DNA of 64,000 bases from Desulfovibrio desulfuricans DSM 642 (GTDB lineage Bacteria > Desulfobacterota > Desulfovibrionia > Desulfovibrionales > Desulfovibrionaceae): the NCBI RefSeq assembly GCF_000420465.1, contig NZ_ATUZ01000016.1, positions 186,001-250,000 of the forward strand, given 5' to 3'. Below, piece by piece: positions 52,846 to 61,995 of the stretch. The notes beneath the pieces are model-generated. The model was not told where the DNA came from. It made no database searches and saw only the letters and a list, made by a program, of their open reading frames with translations. The position numbers and the translations under genes are program-made. The number at the start of each line of letters is the position of its first letter. Position 1 is the stretch's first letter.

Positions 52846-54045
52846 ATGAGTACGGATCTTAAGAGCATGCATATGGGTCAGATCACCTCGTTCTTTATCC
52901 CTAACGTCACCCTGGTGGGCGAGGGATGTTCCAAAGAGATTCCTGCTCGATTGAAGAGCATCAATGGTGCGAAGCCGCTGGTTGTAACTGACCAGGGTAT
53001 CGTTAATGCCGGTATCCTTAAAGTGATCACCGACATCCTTGATGCCGCCAAGATGAAGTATGCCATATACGATAAGACCATCCCGAACCCCACGGACAAA
53101 AACGTTGCAGAAGCTTTTGAGCTGTACAAAAAGGAAAAGTGCGACAGCATCGTTACCCTTGGCGGCGGCAGCTCGCATGACTGCGGCAAGGGCGTAGGCT
53201 TTTTGGCTGGCAACGGTGGCAAGATTCATGACTATGAAGGCGTGGACAAGTCCAAAAAGCCCTTCCCCCCGTATGTTGCTGTTAATACCACCGCAGGCAC
53301 CGCCTCTGAAATGACGCGTTTCTGCATTATCACCGATACCTCCCGCAAGGTGAAAATGGCCATTGTTGACTGGCGCTGTACCCCCAGCGTGGCCATTGAC
53401 GATCCCGTTCTGATGATGGGTATGCCCCCGGCCCTGACCGCGGCCACCGGCATGGACGCCCTGACCCACGCTGTGGAAGCCTATGTTTCCACCGCCGCCA
53501 CGCCCATGACCGATGCCTGCGCTGAAAAGGCCATGGAATACATCAACCGTTATCTGCGCCGCGCCGTTGCCAACGGCCGGGACAAGGAAGCCCGCGAAGG
53601 CATGTGCTATGCCCAGTATCTGGCTGGTATGGCTTTCAACAACGCCAGCCTCGGTCACGTGCATGCCATGGCTCACCAGCTTGGCGGCTTCTATGACCTG
53701 CCCCACGGCGAATGCAACGCCATCCTGCTGCCCCATGTGTGCGAATACAACCGCATCTCCAGCCGCCGTCGCTTTGGCCGCATTGCCCAGCTCCTGGGCG
53801 AACTCACCCAGGGCATCAGCGCTGACGAAGCCTCGCGCAAAGCCATCACCGCCATCAACATCCTGTCCAAGGACGTGGGTATCCCTGATGGCCTGGTCGC
53901 CCTTGGCAAGAAGTATGGCAAGGAAGTACGCGAAGCCGATATTCCCACCATGACCGCCAACGCCCAGAAGGACGCATGCGGCCTTACCAACCCCCGCTCC
54001 ATGACGGATGCGGCTGTGGCGGCTATCTACAAGGCGGCCCTGTAA
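52846..54045 (+). CDS. Iron-containing alcohol dehydrogenase
   Basis: A 399-residue group III (iron-dependent) alcohol dehydrogenase that oxidises primary alcohols with NAD(P)+. The N-terminal Rossmann part has TLGGGSSHDCGK, and the C-terminal metal domain has FCIITDTS, ALTAATGMDALTHAVEAY and HVHAMAHQLGGFYDLPHG, which hold the conserved Asp and His ligands. The ATG at 52846 follows AAAGGAG with good spacing. Codon usage is biased toward frequent codons, consistent with high expression. It stands alone behind an AT-rich promoter region, as expected for the abundant ethanol dehydrogenase of Desulfovibrio. Confidence 0.95.
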   Translation: MSTDLKSMHMGQITSFFIPNVTLVGEGCSKEIPARLKSINGAKPLVVTDQGIVNAGILKVITDILDAAKMKYAIYDKTIPNPTDKNVAEAFELYKKEKCDSIVTLGGGSSHDCGKGVGFLAGNGGKIHDYEGVDKSKKPFPPYVAVNTTAGTASEMTRFCIITDTSRKVKMAIVDWRCTPSVAIDDPVLMMGMPPALTAATGMDALTHAVEAYVSTAATPMTDACAEKAMEYINRYLRRAVANGRDKEAREGMCYAQYLAGMAFNNASLGHVHAMAHQLGGFYDLPHGECNAILLPHVCEYNRISSRRRFGRIAQLLGELTQGISADEASRKAITAINILSKDVGIPDGLVALGKKYGKEVREADIPTMTANAQKDACGLTNPRSMTDAAVAAIYKAAL

Positions 54046-54123
54046 TACAGTGTCCTCCAGAATGTAGGCCGTTTGCCTGATGCCCCCCGGTGGGACAGGC
54101 CTGTGGCAGACATCGCGGTATGA

Positions 54124-54153
54124 AAAACGGCGCGGGCTTTCCGCGCCGTTTTT
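54124..54153 (+). terminator. Terminator after adh
   Basis: AAAACGGCGCGG and CCGCGCCGTTTT pair around GCTTT-like loop (54124-54152) with TTTTTC at the end. A strong rho-independent terminator. Confidence 0.85.
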
Positions 54154-54264
54154 CTTGCTTTTTGCGTTGTGGTTTACGCCCCGCCCCGCTCCGTGTGCCG
54201 TGTTTCAGCTCCGCGTATCTGACAGCGGTATGAAATGAAAAACTGCGTGGCTTTGCTCCATAAC

Positions 54265-54299
54265 AAAAAAAAGCGGCATGGAATCCATGCCGCTTTTTG
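54265..54299 (-). terminator. Terminator after yedF
   Basis: AAAAAGCGGCATGGA and TCCATGCCGCTTTTT pair almost perfectly. On the minus strand it is followed by a TTTTTTTT run, placing it 36 bp downstream of the yedF stop. Confidence 0.85.
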
Positions 54300-54334
54300 C
54301 GTGTTAAGGCAGCCCATGCCCGAGGGGCAGAGGC

Positions 54335-54940
54335 TCAGGGACGGATGACTTTGTCTGCCAGGTCAAGGCTGGTGACAATATCAAGCATGTTTGAGGTATC
54401 GCCCACTTGCTTGGCTTCCAGCAGGCTAAAGTGCGCAAGGCAGGTGCCGCATACAAGCACAGAAACGCCATCGGCTGCCATCTTTTTCAGGGCGTCCAGC
54501 GCAGGGCCAGGGTGGGATGCCAGTTTGACGCCGCCGTTGATCAGCACAATACGCCACAGGCGAGGGCCAAGCTCCGGCAGGGTTGCCACAAAATTGCCCA
54601 TAAGTTTTGCGCCCAACCCGTCATCGCCACGGCCAATGGTCTCAGTGGTGATGAGTACCAGCGTCCGGTTGGTTTCGCCCCGCGGGCGGGAAGCTTCCGT
54701 AGCCTGCTGCGGGGCGGATGCCGCAGATTCACCAGCACTTGCCGTGATGCGCCAGCAGTCGGGGCCTTCCTGGCTGGCGGCAACAGTAAAGCCGCGGCCT
54801 TCCAGAAAACGCCGCACGTTTTCCCGTGCGGGTTCATTGTCTACCAGCACTTCAAGGGCGTTTGTTCCTGCTGCCAGGGCGTCGCGGGTGCGCATGACGG
54901 GCTGGGGGCAGGCCAGCCCTCTGCAATCAAATTGTTCCAT
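54335..54940 (-). CDS. yedF: YedF: TusA-like plus DsrE-like sulfurtransferase-family protein
   Basis: A 201-residue two-domain protein. The first 75 residues are a TusA/SirA domain with the CPxP motif in CRGLACPQPVMR (sulfur-carrying cysteine). The remainder is a DsrE/DsrF-like domain (VLITTETIGRGDDGLG, VLVCGTCLAHF). This fusion matches the YedF family that co-occurs with selenium metabolism. The ATG at 54940 follows GGAG; a start six codons earlier (54958) is less likely. It is divergent from the chemoreceptor gene. Confidence 0.9.
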   Translation of the reverse strand: MEQFDCRGLACPQPVMRTRDALAAGTNALEVLVDNEPARENVRRFLEGRGFTVAASQEGPDCWRITASAGESAASAPQQATEASRPRGETNRTLVLITTETIGRGDDGLGAKLMGNFVATLPELGPRLWRIVLINGGVKLASHPGPALDALKKMAADGVSVLVCGTCLAHFSLLEAKQVGDTSNMLDIVTSLDLADKVIRP

Positions 54941-54986
54941 GAATATTCTCCTGTTCATGATATATGAGATTTACAACTATTAGGGG

Positions 54987-55013
54987 TAAGGGTAGTTAGA
55001 AAAAAGCCGATAA
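54987..55013 (+). promoter_or_regulatory. Sigma-28 (FliA)-type promoter for the chemoreceptor gene
   Basis: TAAG at 54987-54990 (TAAGGGTA) is followed after 15 bases by GCCGATAA at 55006-55013, an exact match to the FliA -10 consensus with the expected spacing (TAAA-N15-GCCGATAA). The start codon at 55039 lies 26 bp downstream. Confidence 0.8.
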
Positions 55014-55038
55014 GCAAGATAAACTAAGGTAGGCATAT

Positions 55039-56709
55039 ATGGGCATTGCGCTTCAGGTAGTAATCATTGCCGCTTTGGGCGGTTTAGCCGTTTTGGGCGG
55101 TATACAGGGTATGAGCTGGCTGGTGGTCGGCATTATTTTTGTCTGTGCCGGTGCAAACATCTGGCTCTGGCTGAGTGGGCGTTCCCGTGCTGCCCATCTG
55201 GCGCAGTATCTGGACGTTCAGGCAGCAGCGCCAGCTGCTGATGGCGATGTGGAACAGCGGGCCATGCAGTGCATTGAAAGCCTGCGCGAAACGCTGAAAA
55301 CCAAGGCGGACGCCCAGGTTGTGGAATCCTTGCAGGCGCAGAACAGCGAACTTGCCAAGCAGCTCAAGGAATCTGAGGAACTTGTCGTAACTTTGCGCAA
55401 GCGGCGTGAAAAGGGCGTTATTGCCCTGCACAAGGCCCATGCGGTGTGCACCAGACTTTCTGGCGACATGCGCAAGCTTGCCAGCCTCATTACGGACGTA
55501 AACGGCGGCGTTGCCGTGCAGCGCGACAGACTTGTGGAAACAGGCGCGGCTATGGAGCGCGTGGCAGATTCTGCCAGTCAGGCCTCCCTGCGTGTGCGTG
55601 AACTCTCGGAGAACGCCCAGAATTCAAGCGCCAGCGCCGCCACGGGCGAGCAGGAAGTGGAAGGCGCAGTTGGCTCCATTGACAGTGTGCGTGACACCAT
55701 CGTGCAACTCAAGGAAGCCATGGCTGGGCTGGGCGAAAAAGCCAGCAATATCGGTCAGGTCATGAGCGTCATCAACGAAGTTGCTGATCAGACCAATCTG
55801 CTGGCCCTCAATGCCGCCATTGAAGCGGCGCGCGCTGGCGAGGCCGGGCGCGGATTTGCCGTGGTAGCCGACGAGGTGCGCAAGCTGGCTGAAAAAACCA
55901 TGGGTGCCACCAAGGAAGTCGAGGAGGCCGTAAAGGCCATTCAGGATGAAACACGGCGCAATGTGCTGACTGTGGACAAGGCCGCTCAACTGAGCGTGGA
56001 CGCTGCAGACAAGGCCACCAATGCCGGTGATGTGATGCGTGCTATTCTGCAAAGTATGGCGGATACCGCCGGGCACCTCGCCAGCATCGCCGCCGGTGCC
56101 GCTGAGCAGTCCGAGCAGAGCGCCGGAACCAGCGGCGCTCTGGAAGAAGTGCGTTGTGTGGCGGAAAGCACCTCAAAAAATATGGAAATGTTTACGGCCT
56201 CGCTGCTGACGTTTCAGAGCGGCATGGAAGAGCTGGATATGATCGTCAACGCGCTTGTTTCAGGCGACTATGATCAGGCCACCTCCGACAAGTTTGTGGA
56301 GTGGACGCCCAAGCTCGAACTGCACGTGCCCCTGGTGGACAGGGAACACAAGCTGCTGGTGGAGTATATCAACGAACTGCATCAGGCCATGACGCATAAC
56401 AAGCCCGCCTCCGAAATGATCGGTGTGCTCAAGAAACTGCGCGACTACACGGCCACCCACTTTGGTGATGAAGAAAGGCTGTTCAATGTTCCCGCCTACA
56501 AGGCCGCAGCGGAACACATGAAGATCCATAAGAAGTTTGTTGCCAAGCTGGATGAGGTGGAAGAGCAGTTGCGCATGGGTACCGCCACCGTGAGCATGGA
56601 TTTGCTGACCTTCCTCAAGGATTGGCTGGTGCAGCACATCATGGGCACTGACCCCACCTATCTGCCCTACCTCAAGCCCGAGGACAAGGAACCCGCGAAA
56701 ACGCGGTAG
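55039..56709 (+). CDS. Methyl-accepting chemotaxis protein with C-terminal hemerythrin domain
   Basis: A 556-residue membrane chemoreceptor. Two hydrophobic helices lie near the N-terminus (about 4-24 and 28-48) with almost no periplasmic loop, so sensing is cytoplasmic. A long coiled coil and the signalling hairpin ([20 protein letters not shown]) follow. The C-terminus (about 430-545) is a hemerythrin domain with diiron ligand histidines in [31 protein letters not shown] and VQHIMGTD, resembling DcrH of Desulfovibrio, which senses oxygen or redox state. The ATG at 55039 has AGGTAGG upstream. It has a sigma-28-like promoter and a terminator at its end. Confidence 0.93.
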   Translation: MGIALQVVIIAALGGLAVLGGIQGMSWLVVGIIFVCAGANIWLWLSGRSRAAHLAQYLDVQAAAPAADGDVEQRAMQCIESLRETLKTKADAQVVESLQAQNSELAKQLKESEELVVTLRKRREKGVIALHKAHAVCTRLSGDMRKLASLITDVNGGVAVQRDRLVETGAAMERVADSASQASLRVRELSENAQNSSASAATGEQEVEGAVGSIDSVRDTIVQLKEAMAGLGEKASNIGQVMSVINEVADQTNLLALNAAIEAARAGEAGRGFAVVADEVRKLAEKTMGATKEVEEAVKAIQDETRRNVLTVDKAAQLSVDAADKATNAGDVMRAILQSMADTAGHLASIAAGAAEQSEQSAGTSGALEEVRCVAESTSKNMEMFTASLLTFQSGMEELDMIVNALVSGDYDQATSDKFVEWTPKLELHVPLVDREHKLLVEYINELHQAMTHNKPASEMIGVLKKLRDYTATHFGDEERLFNVPAYKAAAEHMKIHKKFVAKLDEVEEQLRMGTATVSMDLLTFLKDWLVQHIMGTDPTYLPYLKPEDKEPAKTR

Positions 56710-56734
56710 TCATAAAAATCGAAGATGTTTTGTG

Positions 56735-56770
56735 CAAGCAAAGAAGCCCCGAAAGGGGTTTCTTTGCTTG
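56735..56770 (+). terminator. Terminator after the chemoreceptor gene
   Basis: CAAGCAAAGAAGCCCC and GGGGTTTCTTTGCTTG pair around GAAA, ending with TTGTG. A second stem (GGGGCC...GGCCCC, about 56785-56825) follows in the gap. Confidence 0.8.
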
Positions 56771-56968
56771 TGTGCAGGGCTTGCAGAAAAAGGGGCCGTC
56801 ACGCCGGGCTTGCGTGATGGCCCCTGTGCGCAGGTGGCGCGTCAGACTACTATCTGTTGTTGCCCAGTTTCACTGGGGCTTACTGCCATCTTTTGAAGCT
56901 GAGATAAAATTTCAGGGTAGGACTGTGAAAGGCCACTGCCTCACAAAACATCCCGATGCCGGTCTGCC

Positions 56969-58723
56969 CTATGCGGGCCAGCTGCCCTCGCGCAGCCTGC
57001 GCATGCCTTCCTCTCCCACATAGCGGCGCAACTGTTTGTCGGGCGCGTTGAGCAGATCCACCACCAGCAGGGCATCAAGGGTGCCAAAGGTTCTGTCTTC
57101 GTGAAAGGCAGCAATGCGCCCGCCCAGTTGCAGGTAGTGTTTGAAAAGTATGGGCAGGGTGCGCCCGCCCTCCATCTGCCGCACCAGCGCGTTGACGGAT
57201 TTGTAATCAAGGTGCTGGGCAAAGGGCAGTTCTTCGCGCAGTTTGCGGGGCTGTTTGCCACGTACCATGCTTGCCAGGGGGGTATCCCAATGGCGCAGGC
57301 GCAGGTGCCGCCAGAGCAGGTCTACCGATTGCGGGCGATAGTTGAGGCCAATGCTGGCAGGGCCAAAAAGAGTACGCACGCCATTGCGCAGGGCCATTTG
57401 CCCAATGCCCTTCCACAGCAGAAGCAGGGGCGTGTAATCGCGCTGGTATTCGGGGCAGACGAAGGCGCGCCCCAGTTCCAGTGCATTACCGCACTGGCGG
57501 AAAAATTCCGGCTCGTATTCAAAGAGCGAGGCCGTATAGAGGCGCTTTTTGTCATACTGCCAGGTTCCTTCTGGTCGCACCACGCGTGCCCGGTATGAAC
57601 CGGCAATGTTTTTGCCTTCTTCGTCCATGAGCAGAAGGTGTGAATACAGGGGGTCGTAGCGGTCAGTATCCCGCGCCTGCCCCGATCCTTCACCCAGCGC
57701 GCGGAAGGCCTCTTCGCGCCTTCTGGTCAGTTCGTCCAGCAGCAGGGGCGATTCGTCGCCCTCAAGCAGATAGACGCAGTAGCGGCCTTCGCGGGCCAGC
57801 ATGCGGTTTTCCGGCAGGGCGGCAAGGCTGACCATTATATCCATCTTGGCAGCGGCAGGGGCCAGGGGCTGGCAGTTGGCTGCGTGCCCGGCTGCGCCGT
57901 GTTCAGAGCCAAGGGCAGAACGGCAAAGCCCCAGACAGTGGGTGCGCTGCTCATGGTTCAGCCCCGTCAGAATTTCTGCGGGGATGGCCTCGCCCACAAT
58001 CATGCGGGCAGTGCTGCCCCGTTGTCTGAACAAGGTATTGGGCAACAGGGCCTCGCCCACGTTCTCCTTGAGCGCTGTTGCGGCGATAAAGAGGGGATTC
58101 TGCCGCACGGACATATGCAGGGGAACAAAATTCAGGCCGGTGATATCTGCATTGCGACCGCCAAGCCTGCTGAGCAGGCGTGACCATGGCTGCTCTGCAA
58201 TGCCGCGCCCCAATTGCCAGCGGGCCACGCGCCCGGAAGGGAAAATACCCAGTGCGCCGCCCGACCGCAGGTGGGTTATGGCTGTGCGCAGCACTGCGGC
58301 GTTGGCGGCTGCGCCGCCTGAAAGATTCAGGGGCAGCAGCATGGGGGCAAGCTGCGCCAGTTGGGGAATGCGCAGCAAGGCATCGCTGGCAAGAATTTTG
58401 AGATCTGGACGTGCCTTGCCGCAGAGGGCAGCAAGCATCAACCCTTCAAGCGCGCCGGAGGGATGGTTGGCAAAAAGCACCACCGGCCCTCGGGCAGGGA
58501 TGCGCTCCAGATCGCCGCGCAGGCATTCCGTACGCACATCCAGCGCGGTGAGGCAGGCGGTGGCAAAGGTTTGAGGGTCGCCGCACTGGGGCAGTGTGTC
58601 GGCCATTTTTTCCAACCGGGCAAAACCCGAAAGCTGACGGGCCAGAGCGCGGGCCAGCCGCCCGACGCTTCTGACCAGCGGACGGCCAGGTGCAAGGGGT
58701 AAAATATCAGCATTGCCGGGCAT
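56969..58723 (-). CDS. Two-domain acyltransferase, OlsF-like (ornithine lipid synthesis)
   Basis: A 584-residue soluble fusion. The N-terminal half (to about 290) is a lysophospholipid O-acyltransferase-type domain with NHPSGALEG (H87; the extended HPxGxxE variant of the HX4D motif), GIFPSGR and VPLHMS. The C-terminal half (about 310-584) is a GNAT-like domain of the OlsB/hemolysin-related family (YDPLYSHLLLMDE, ELGRAFVCPEYQRD, LFGPASIGLNY). The same order occurs in OlsF, which N-acylates ornithine and O-acylates lyso-ornithine lipid. The function is inferred from domain order. The start at 58723 has GGAG upstream. No other lipid gene is adjacent. Confidence 0.78.
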   Translation of the reverse strand: MPGNADILPLAPGRPLVRSVGRLARALARQLSGFARLEKMADTLPQCGDPQTFATACLTALDVRTECLRGDLERIPARGPVVLFANHPSGALEGLMLAALCGKARPDLKILASDALLRIPQLAQLAPMLLPLNLSGGAAANAAVLRTAITHLRSGGALGIFPSGRVARWQLGRGIAEQPWSRLLSRLGGRNADITGLNFVPLHMSVRQNPLFIAATALKENVGEALLPNTLFRQRGSTARMIVGEAIPAEILTGLNHEQRTHCLGLCRSALGSEHGAAGHAANCQPLAPAAAKMDIMVSLAALPENRMLAREGRYCVYLLEGDESPLLLDELTRRREEAFRALGEGSGQARDTDRYDPLYSHLLLMDEEGKNIAGSYRARVVRPEGTWQYDKKRLYTASLFEYEPEFFRQCGNALELGRAFVCPEYQRDYTPLLLLWKGIGQMALRNGVRTLFGPASIGLNYRPQSVDLLWRHLRLRHWDTPLASMVRGKQPRKLREELPFAQHLDYKSVNALVRQMEGGRTLPILFKHYLQLGGRIAAFHEDRTFGTLDALLVVDLLNAPDKQLRRYVGEEGMRRLREGSWPA

Positions 58724-58834
58724 GGGGATTCTCCTGTGCTTGGGCTGGGCATGCGCGTGAGGGCGCATACTCGGCTGGTTCCGTTTTCTGCGCGTCGTAG
58801 TGCGCCGATCCTGGCGATGGTAACATGCTGGAGT

Positions 58835-59230
58835 TTAACAGTATTCGGCGCAGACTTCCTGAGGAAGCGGCGTTGCCTTCATCTGGATCATATTTGTGCG
58901 CATGTCGTTTTCAATGTTCTGCTGGCATTCGCAGCAGCGGGTCGCCCCTGGGGCGGCCATAAGGCGGGCAAGGGGAATATCCTCGCCGCATTCTTCGCAG
59001 CGGCGGGGGCCGCCGTGCCGCAGGAGCGCCACAAGGCTCTGGAGTTCACGGATGCGTTGGGAACTGCGGCGGGCGCTGCAATGGGCTATGTGGGCCGCCT
59101 CAAGGTGGCTGGCCGCGTCCAGTTCGTCCGCGCAGTGCTGGGCCTGAAAAACATCGCGCAGCAGGGTGAGACGGTGCATTTCTTCGTTCAGTTCGCCCTG
59201 AAGACGCTGCAAAGTGTGCAAATTGTCCAT
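58835..59230 (-). CDS. DksA/TraR-family zinc-finger protein
   Basis: A 131-residue protein with an N-terminal coiled-coil (about 1-70) and a C4 zinc finger CEECGEDIP...CCECQ at about 78-103, the DksA/TraR arrangement. Such proteins bind the secondary channel of RNA polymerase and alter promoter response, sometimes with ppGpp. The acidic tip in DksA (DxxDxA) is not clearly present, so activity may differ. The ATG at 59230 has AAGGAGG upstream. It is divergent from the YheO/DauR-type regulator. Confidence 0.85.
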   Translation of the reverse strand: MDNLHTLQRLQGELNEEMHRLTLLRDVFQAQHCADELDAASHLEAAHIAHCSARRSSQRIRELQSLVALLRHGGPRRCEECGEDIPLARLMAAPGATRCCECQQNIENDMRTNMIQMKATPLPQEVCAEYC

Positions 59231-59402
59231 GTCTGCCTCCTTCGGAGAATTTCCGATGGTTGAACTGTTGCTCTTGGGGCATCATGATTGTGCTGGTTTG
59301 CGTTATGGTGACGCCCATGTGAATTTGTGCGTCATGTTGGCGGCAAAGTGGTGGAGCCGGGGCCTGTGTTTTCTGAACAGATTCAGCTCAGGGGAAGATT
59401 TG

Positions 59403-59431
59403 TTGACAGGGGGGTATTTGTGCAATAATTT
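59403..59431 (+). promoter_or_regulatory. Sigma-70 promoter for the DauR-type regulator
   Basis: TTGACA (59403-59408), 17-base spacer, TAATTT (59426-59431): full -35 match and 4 of 6 at -10. The start codon GTG at 59478 lies 46 bp downstream. Confidence 0.65.
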
Positions 59432-59477
59432 TCTCATGCATATAATTTATCATCATGATGTAGCCAGGGAGGAAGTT

Positions 59478-60149
59478 GTGTCCGAATATAGAAAGCCCTC
59501 AACGTTAGAGCGGTTTATCCCCATTGTGGACTTTCTGGGCGCTTTTTTGGGTGCTGACTGTGAAGTTGTGCTGCACGATGCCACCAGGCCGGACAGCTCC
59601 GTGCTTGCGATAGCCAACAGCCATATAAGCGGACGCCGCGTGGGATCGCCCATTACCGATATGGCGTTACGCCTTATCAAGGACGGCACCTGGATGACCG
59701 CGCCTTTTATTACGGGCTATAAAACGCAGAGCAAGGACGGCCGTCAGCTTCATTCGGCAACGTATTTTATCCGTGAAGACGATGGTTCATTGGCTGGGAT
59801 GTTATGCCTCAACATGGATGCGGCCCCGCTGATTGAGGCGCGCGATCTGCTTGATCGCTTCATATCGCGGGCGCGAATGGAAAAGCCCAGGTCGGACGCT
59901 GAAAATGGACATCCTCTTGAAACATTTGCTGAATCGCTGGAAGACCTGACCAGCAGTATTATCCAGCAAGCGGTGAATGGCGCGGATATTCCGCCGGATC
60001 GCATGACGGCAGATGAAAAAATAGCTATTGTACGCACCCTTAACGAAAAAGGCGTGTTTTTGCTTAAAGGCGCTGTGGCGGTTGTGGCGCGTCATCTGGC
60101 AGCGTCAGAGGCCACCGTTTACAGGTATTTGCAGCGGGTTTCTTCCTGA
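59478..60149 (+). CDS. YheO/DauR-type transcriptional regulator (PAS_6 + HTH)
   Basis: A 223-residue regulator. The N-terminal two thirds resemble the YheO-like PAS domain (VVLHDATRPDSSVLAIANSHISGR, GRQLHSATYFIREDDGSLAGMLCLNMD) and the C-terminus the HTH_22 helix-turn-helix (KIAIVRTLNEKGVFLLKGAV, HLAASEATVYRYLQ), as in YheO and the D-arginine regulator DauR. The start is GTG at 59478, set by GGGAGG; the open frame to 59214 is rejected. It precedes ridA, an amino-acid transporter and a cysteine desulfidase and is likely their regulator. Confidence 0.88.
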   Translation: MSEYRKPSTLERFIPIVDFLGAFLGADCEVVLHDATRPDSSVLAIANSHISGRRVGSPITDMALRLIKDGTWMTAPFITGYKTQSKDGRQLHSATYFIREDDGSLAGMLCLNMDAAPLIEARDLLDRFISRARMEKPRSDAENGHPLETFAESLEDLTSSIIQQAVNGADIPPDRMTADEKIAIVRTLNEKGVFLLKGAVAVVARHLAASEATVYRYLQRVSS

Positions 60150-60184
60150 GGGTGTTTTCTGGGGTATGATTTTTTTCTATCACA

Positions 60185-60214
60185 TTGACAAAAAATTATT
60201 ATCAAGATAATTTT
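60185..60214 (+). promoter_or_regulatory. Sigma-70 promoter and overlapping palindrome upstream of ridA
   Basis: TTGACA (60185-60190), 17-base spacer and TAATTT (60208-60213) form a strong promoter. The inverted repeat AAAATTAT/ATAATTTT (60192-60199 and 60207-60214, 7-nt spacer) fills the spacer and overlaps the -10, a layout suited to repression. The adjacent DauR-type protein is the obvious candidate binder. Confidence 0.65.
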
Positions 60215-60312
60215 ATTTCACTGCGATAGCTGTGCTTGCAGGGCGTATGGTCTCCTTAACGGGGCAGCGCAAAACATCTTGTTTTAACAACTTGTTAAGG
60301 AGAATCCGTCAA

Positions 60313-60687
60313 ATGTCTCAGCGTATTGCAACGGAAAAGGCCCCGGCAGCCATTGGCCCGTACTCTCAGGGGATGGTCTGCGGCACCCTTCTTTTTACAT
60401 CCGGCCAGATACCCGTTGATCCTTCCACCAAGGCTGTGCCCGATGATGTGGCTGCCCAGGCCCGTCAGTCGCTGGAAAACGTCAAGGCCGTTGTAGAAGC
60501 TGGCGGCAGCAGCATGGACCGCGTGGTAAAAACTACGGTGTTCCTGGCTGACATGGGTGATTTCGCCGCTGTAAACCAGGTGTACTCCACCTATTTTGCA
60601 GAGCCTTTTCCTGCCCGGAGTTGCGTACAGGTAGCGGCCTTGCCTCTTGGAGTAAGGGTCGAGATTGAAGCAATCGCCGTCCTGTAG
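60313..60687 (+). CDS. ridA: RidA-family imine/enamine deaminase
   Basis: A 124-residue RidA (YjgF/YER057c/UK114) protein that hydrolyses reactive enamines and imines such as 2-aminoacrylate to keto acids and ammonia. The conserved GPYSQG near residue 16, GQIPVDP, and the C-terminal PARSCVQVAALPLGVRVEIEAIA with the catalytic arginine (in PARS) are present. The ATG at 60313 follows AAGGAG at slightly long spacing. It is transcribed from the promoter at 60185, before the transporter and cysteine desulfidase, whose product would be its substrate. Confidence 0.93.
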   Translation: MSQRIATEKAPAAIGPYSQGMVCGTLLFTSGQIPVDPSTKAVPDDVAAQARQSLENVKAVVEAGGSSMDRVVKTTVFLADMGDFAAVNQVYSTYFAEPFPARSCVQVAALPLGVRVEIEAIAVL

Positions 60688-60763
60688 ACGTAAGTGGGCT
60701 TAGCTGTCTGAGCATCGGCGGCATGGGGCCGCTGAACGGTACTTCATCGTCAGGAGACACCAC

Positions 60764-61948
60764 ATGTCCAAGAGCAAGAACGAATTCGGCCTTATCCTCA
60801 AGCTGCTGGCAGGCATTGTCATTGGCGCACTGATCGGTTTTGCGGCCAATGAAAATGTCATGCAGGTTGTAATGTCTCTCAAGTATGTTCTGGGCCAGAT
60901 AATCTTTTACACCGTGCCGCTCGTTATCATTGCGTTTATTGCGCCTGCCATTACCCGGCTTGGACAGAATGCCAGCCGCATGTTGATTGCGGCGCTGGTC
61001 ATTGCTTACATTTCTTCAGTAGGCGCGGCCACCATGTCTTGCCTCGCCGGATACGCCATCATTCCCCATTTGTCCGTTCCCACGGCGGTGGCCGCCCTGC
61101 ATCCTCTGCCCGATGTGCTCTTCAAGCTGGATATCCCGCCGGTCATGCCGGTCATGACAGCCTTGGTAACGGCTATTCTCATTGGCATAGCATCGCTGTG
61201 GACACGCGCTGAAATCATGGTGCGCCTGCTGGACGAGCTGGAAGCTATCATGCTCAAGATCGTGAGCAACGTGGTCATTCCCCTGCTGCCGCTCTTTATT
61301 GCCGCCACCTTTGCCGGACTTGCCTACGAAGGTAGCCTCACGCGGCAGCTTCCCGTATTCTTGAAAGTTATCATCCTTGTGTTGCTCGGGCACTACATCT
61401 GGCTTGCCGTGCTGTACTCCATTGCCGGTATTGTGTCTGGTCGCAATCCCCTTGAGGTACTGCGCCACTATGGCCCGGCCTACCTTACTGCTGTTGGCAC
61501 CATGTCCAGCGCGGCCACTCTGCCGGTTTCCCTTTCTTGCGCATCGCGATCTTCCGTGCTTTCCAAAGAAATGGTGGAGTTCGCCGTGCCCCTTGGGGCG
61601 ACAATCCATCTCTGCGGCTCTGTGCTGACGGAAACTTTTTTTGCCATGACTATTTCCATGTTGCTGTATGGTTATTTGCCCAGCCCGGCGACAATGGCGG
61701 TGTTCATTGCCCTGTTTGGGGTGTTCGCCATCGGTGCTCCGGGCGTGCCTGGCGGTACAGTAATGGCTTCGCTTGGCATTGTGGTGAGCGTGCTTGGTTT
61801 TGATCCTGCCGGGGTGGCCTTGCTGCTTGCCATATTTGCCCTTCAGGACAGCTTTGGCACAGCCTGCAACGTTACCGGCGATGGCGCAATGGCCCTGATG
61901 CTGGAAGGTCTTTTCAACCGGTCAAAAGGCAAGGTCAGCCAAGCCTGA
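60764..61948 (+). CDS. SDF-family (dicarboxylate/amino acid:cation) symporter
   Basis: A 394-residue membrane transporter of the DAACS/SDF family with about eight membrane segments and two re-entrant loops. The serine-rich motif appears as GTMSSAATLPVS and the C-terminal substrate-binding loop as DSFGTACNVTGDGAMAL. The first acts as HP1 and the second is the N-x-x-G-D type region. The ATG at 60764 follows GGAG. It lies 76 bp after ridA and 47 bp before the desulfidase gene; its substrate is plausibly cysteine, serine or a related amino acid. Substrate is inferred only. Confidence 0.88.
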   Translation: MSKSKNEFGLILKLLAGIVIGALIGFAANENVMQVVMSLKYVLGQIIFYTVPLVIIAFIAPAITRLGQNASRMLIAALVIAYISSVGAATMSCLAGYAIIPHLSVPTAVAALHPLPDVLFKLDIPPVMPVMTALVTAILIGIASLWTRAEIMVRLLDELEAIMLKIVSNVVIPLLPLFIAATFAGLAYEGSLTRQLPVFLKVIILVLLGHYIWLAVLYSIAGIVSGRNPLEVLRHYGPAYLTAVGTMSSAATLPVSLSCASRSSVLSKEMVEFAVPLGATIHLCGSVLTETFFAMTISMLLYGYLPSPATMAVFIALFGVFAIGAPGVPGGTVMASLGIVVSVLGFDPAGVALLLAIFALQDSFGTACNVTGDGAMALMLEGLFNRSKGKVSQA

Positions 61949-61995
61949 AAATCATGAATATAACAACCCCCTGCAATAAATGCGAGGAAGTATAC

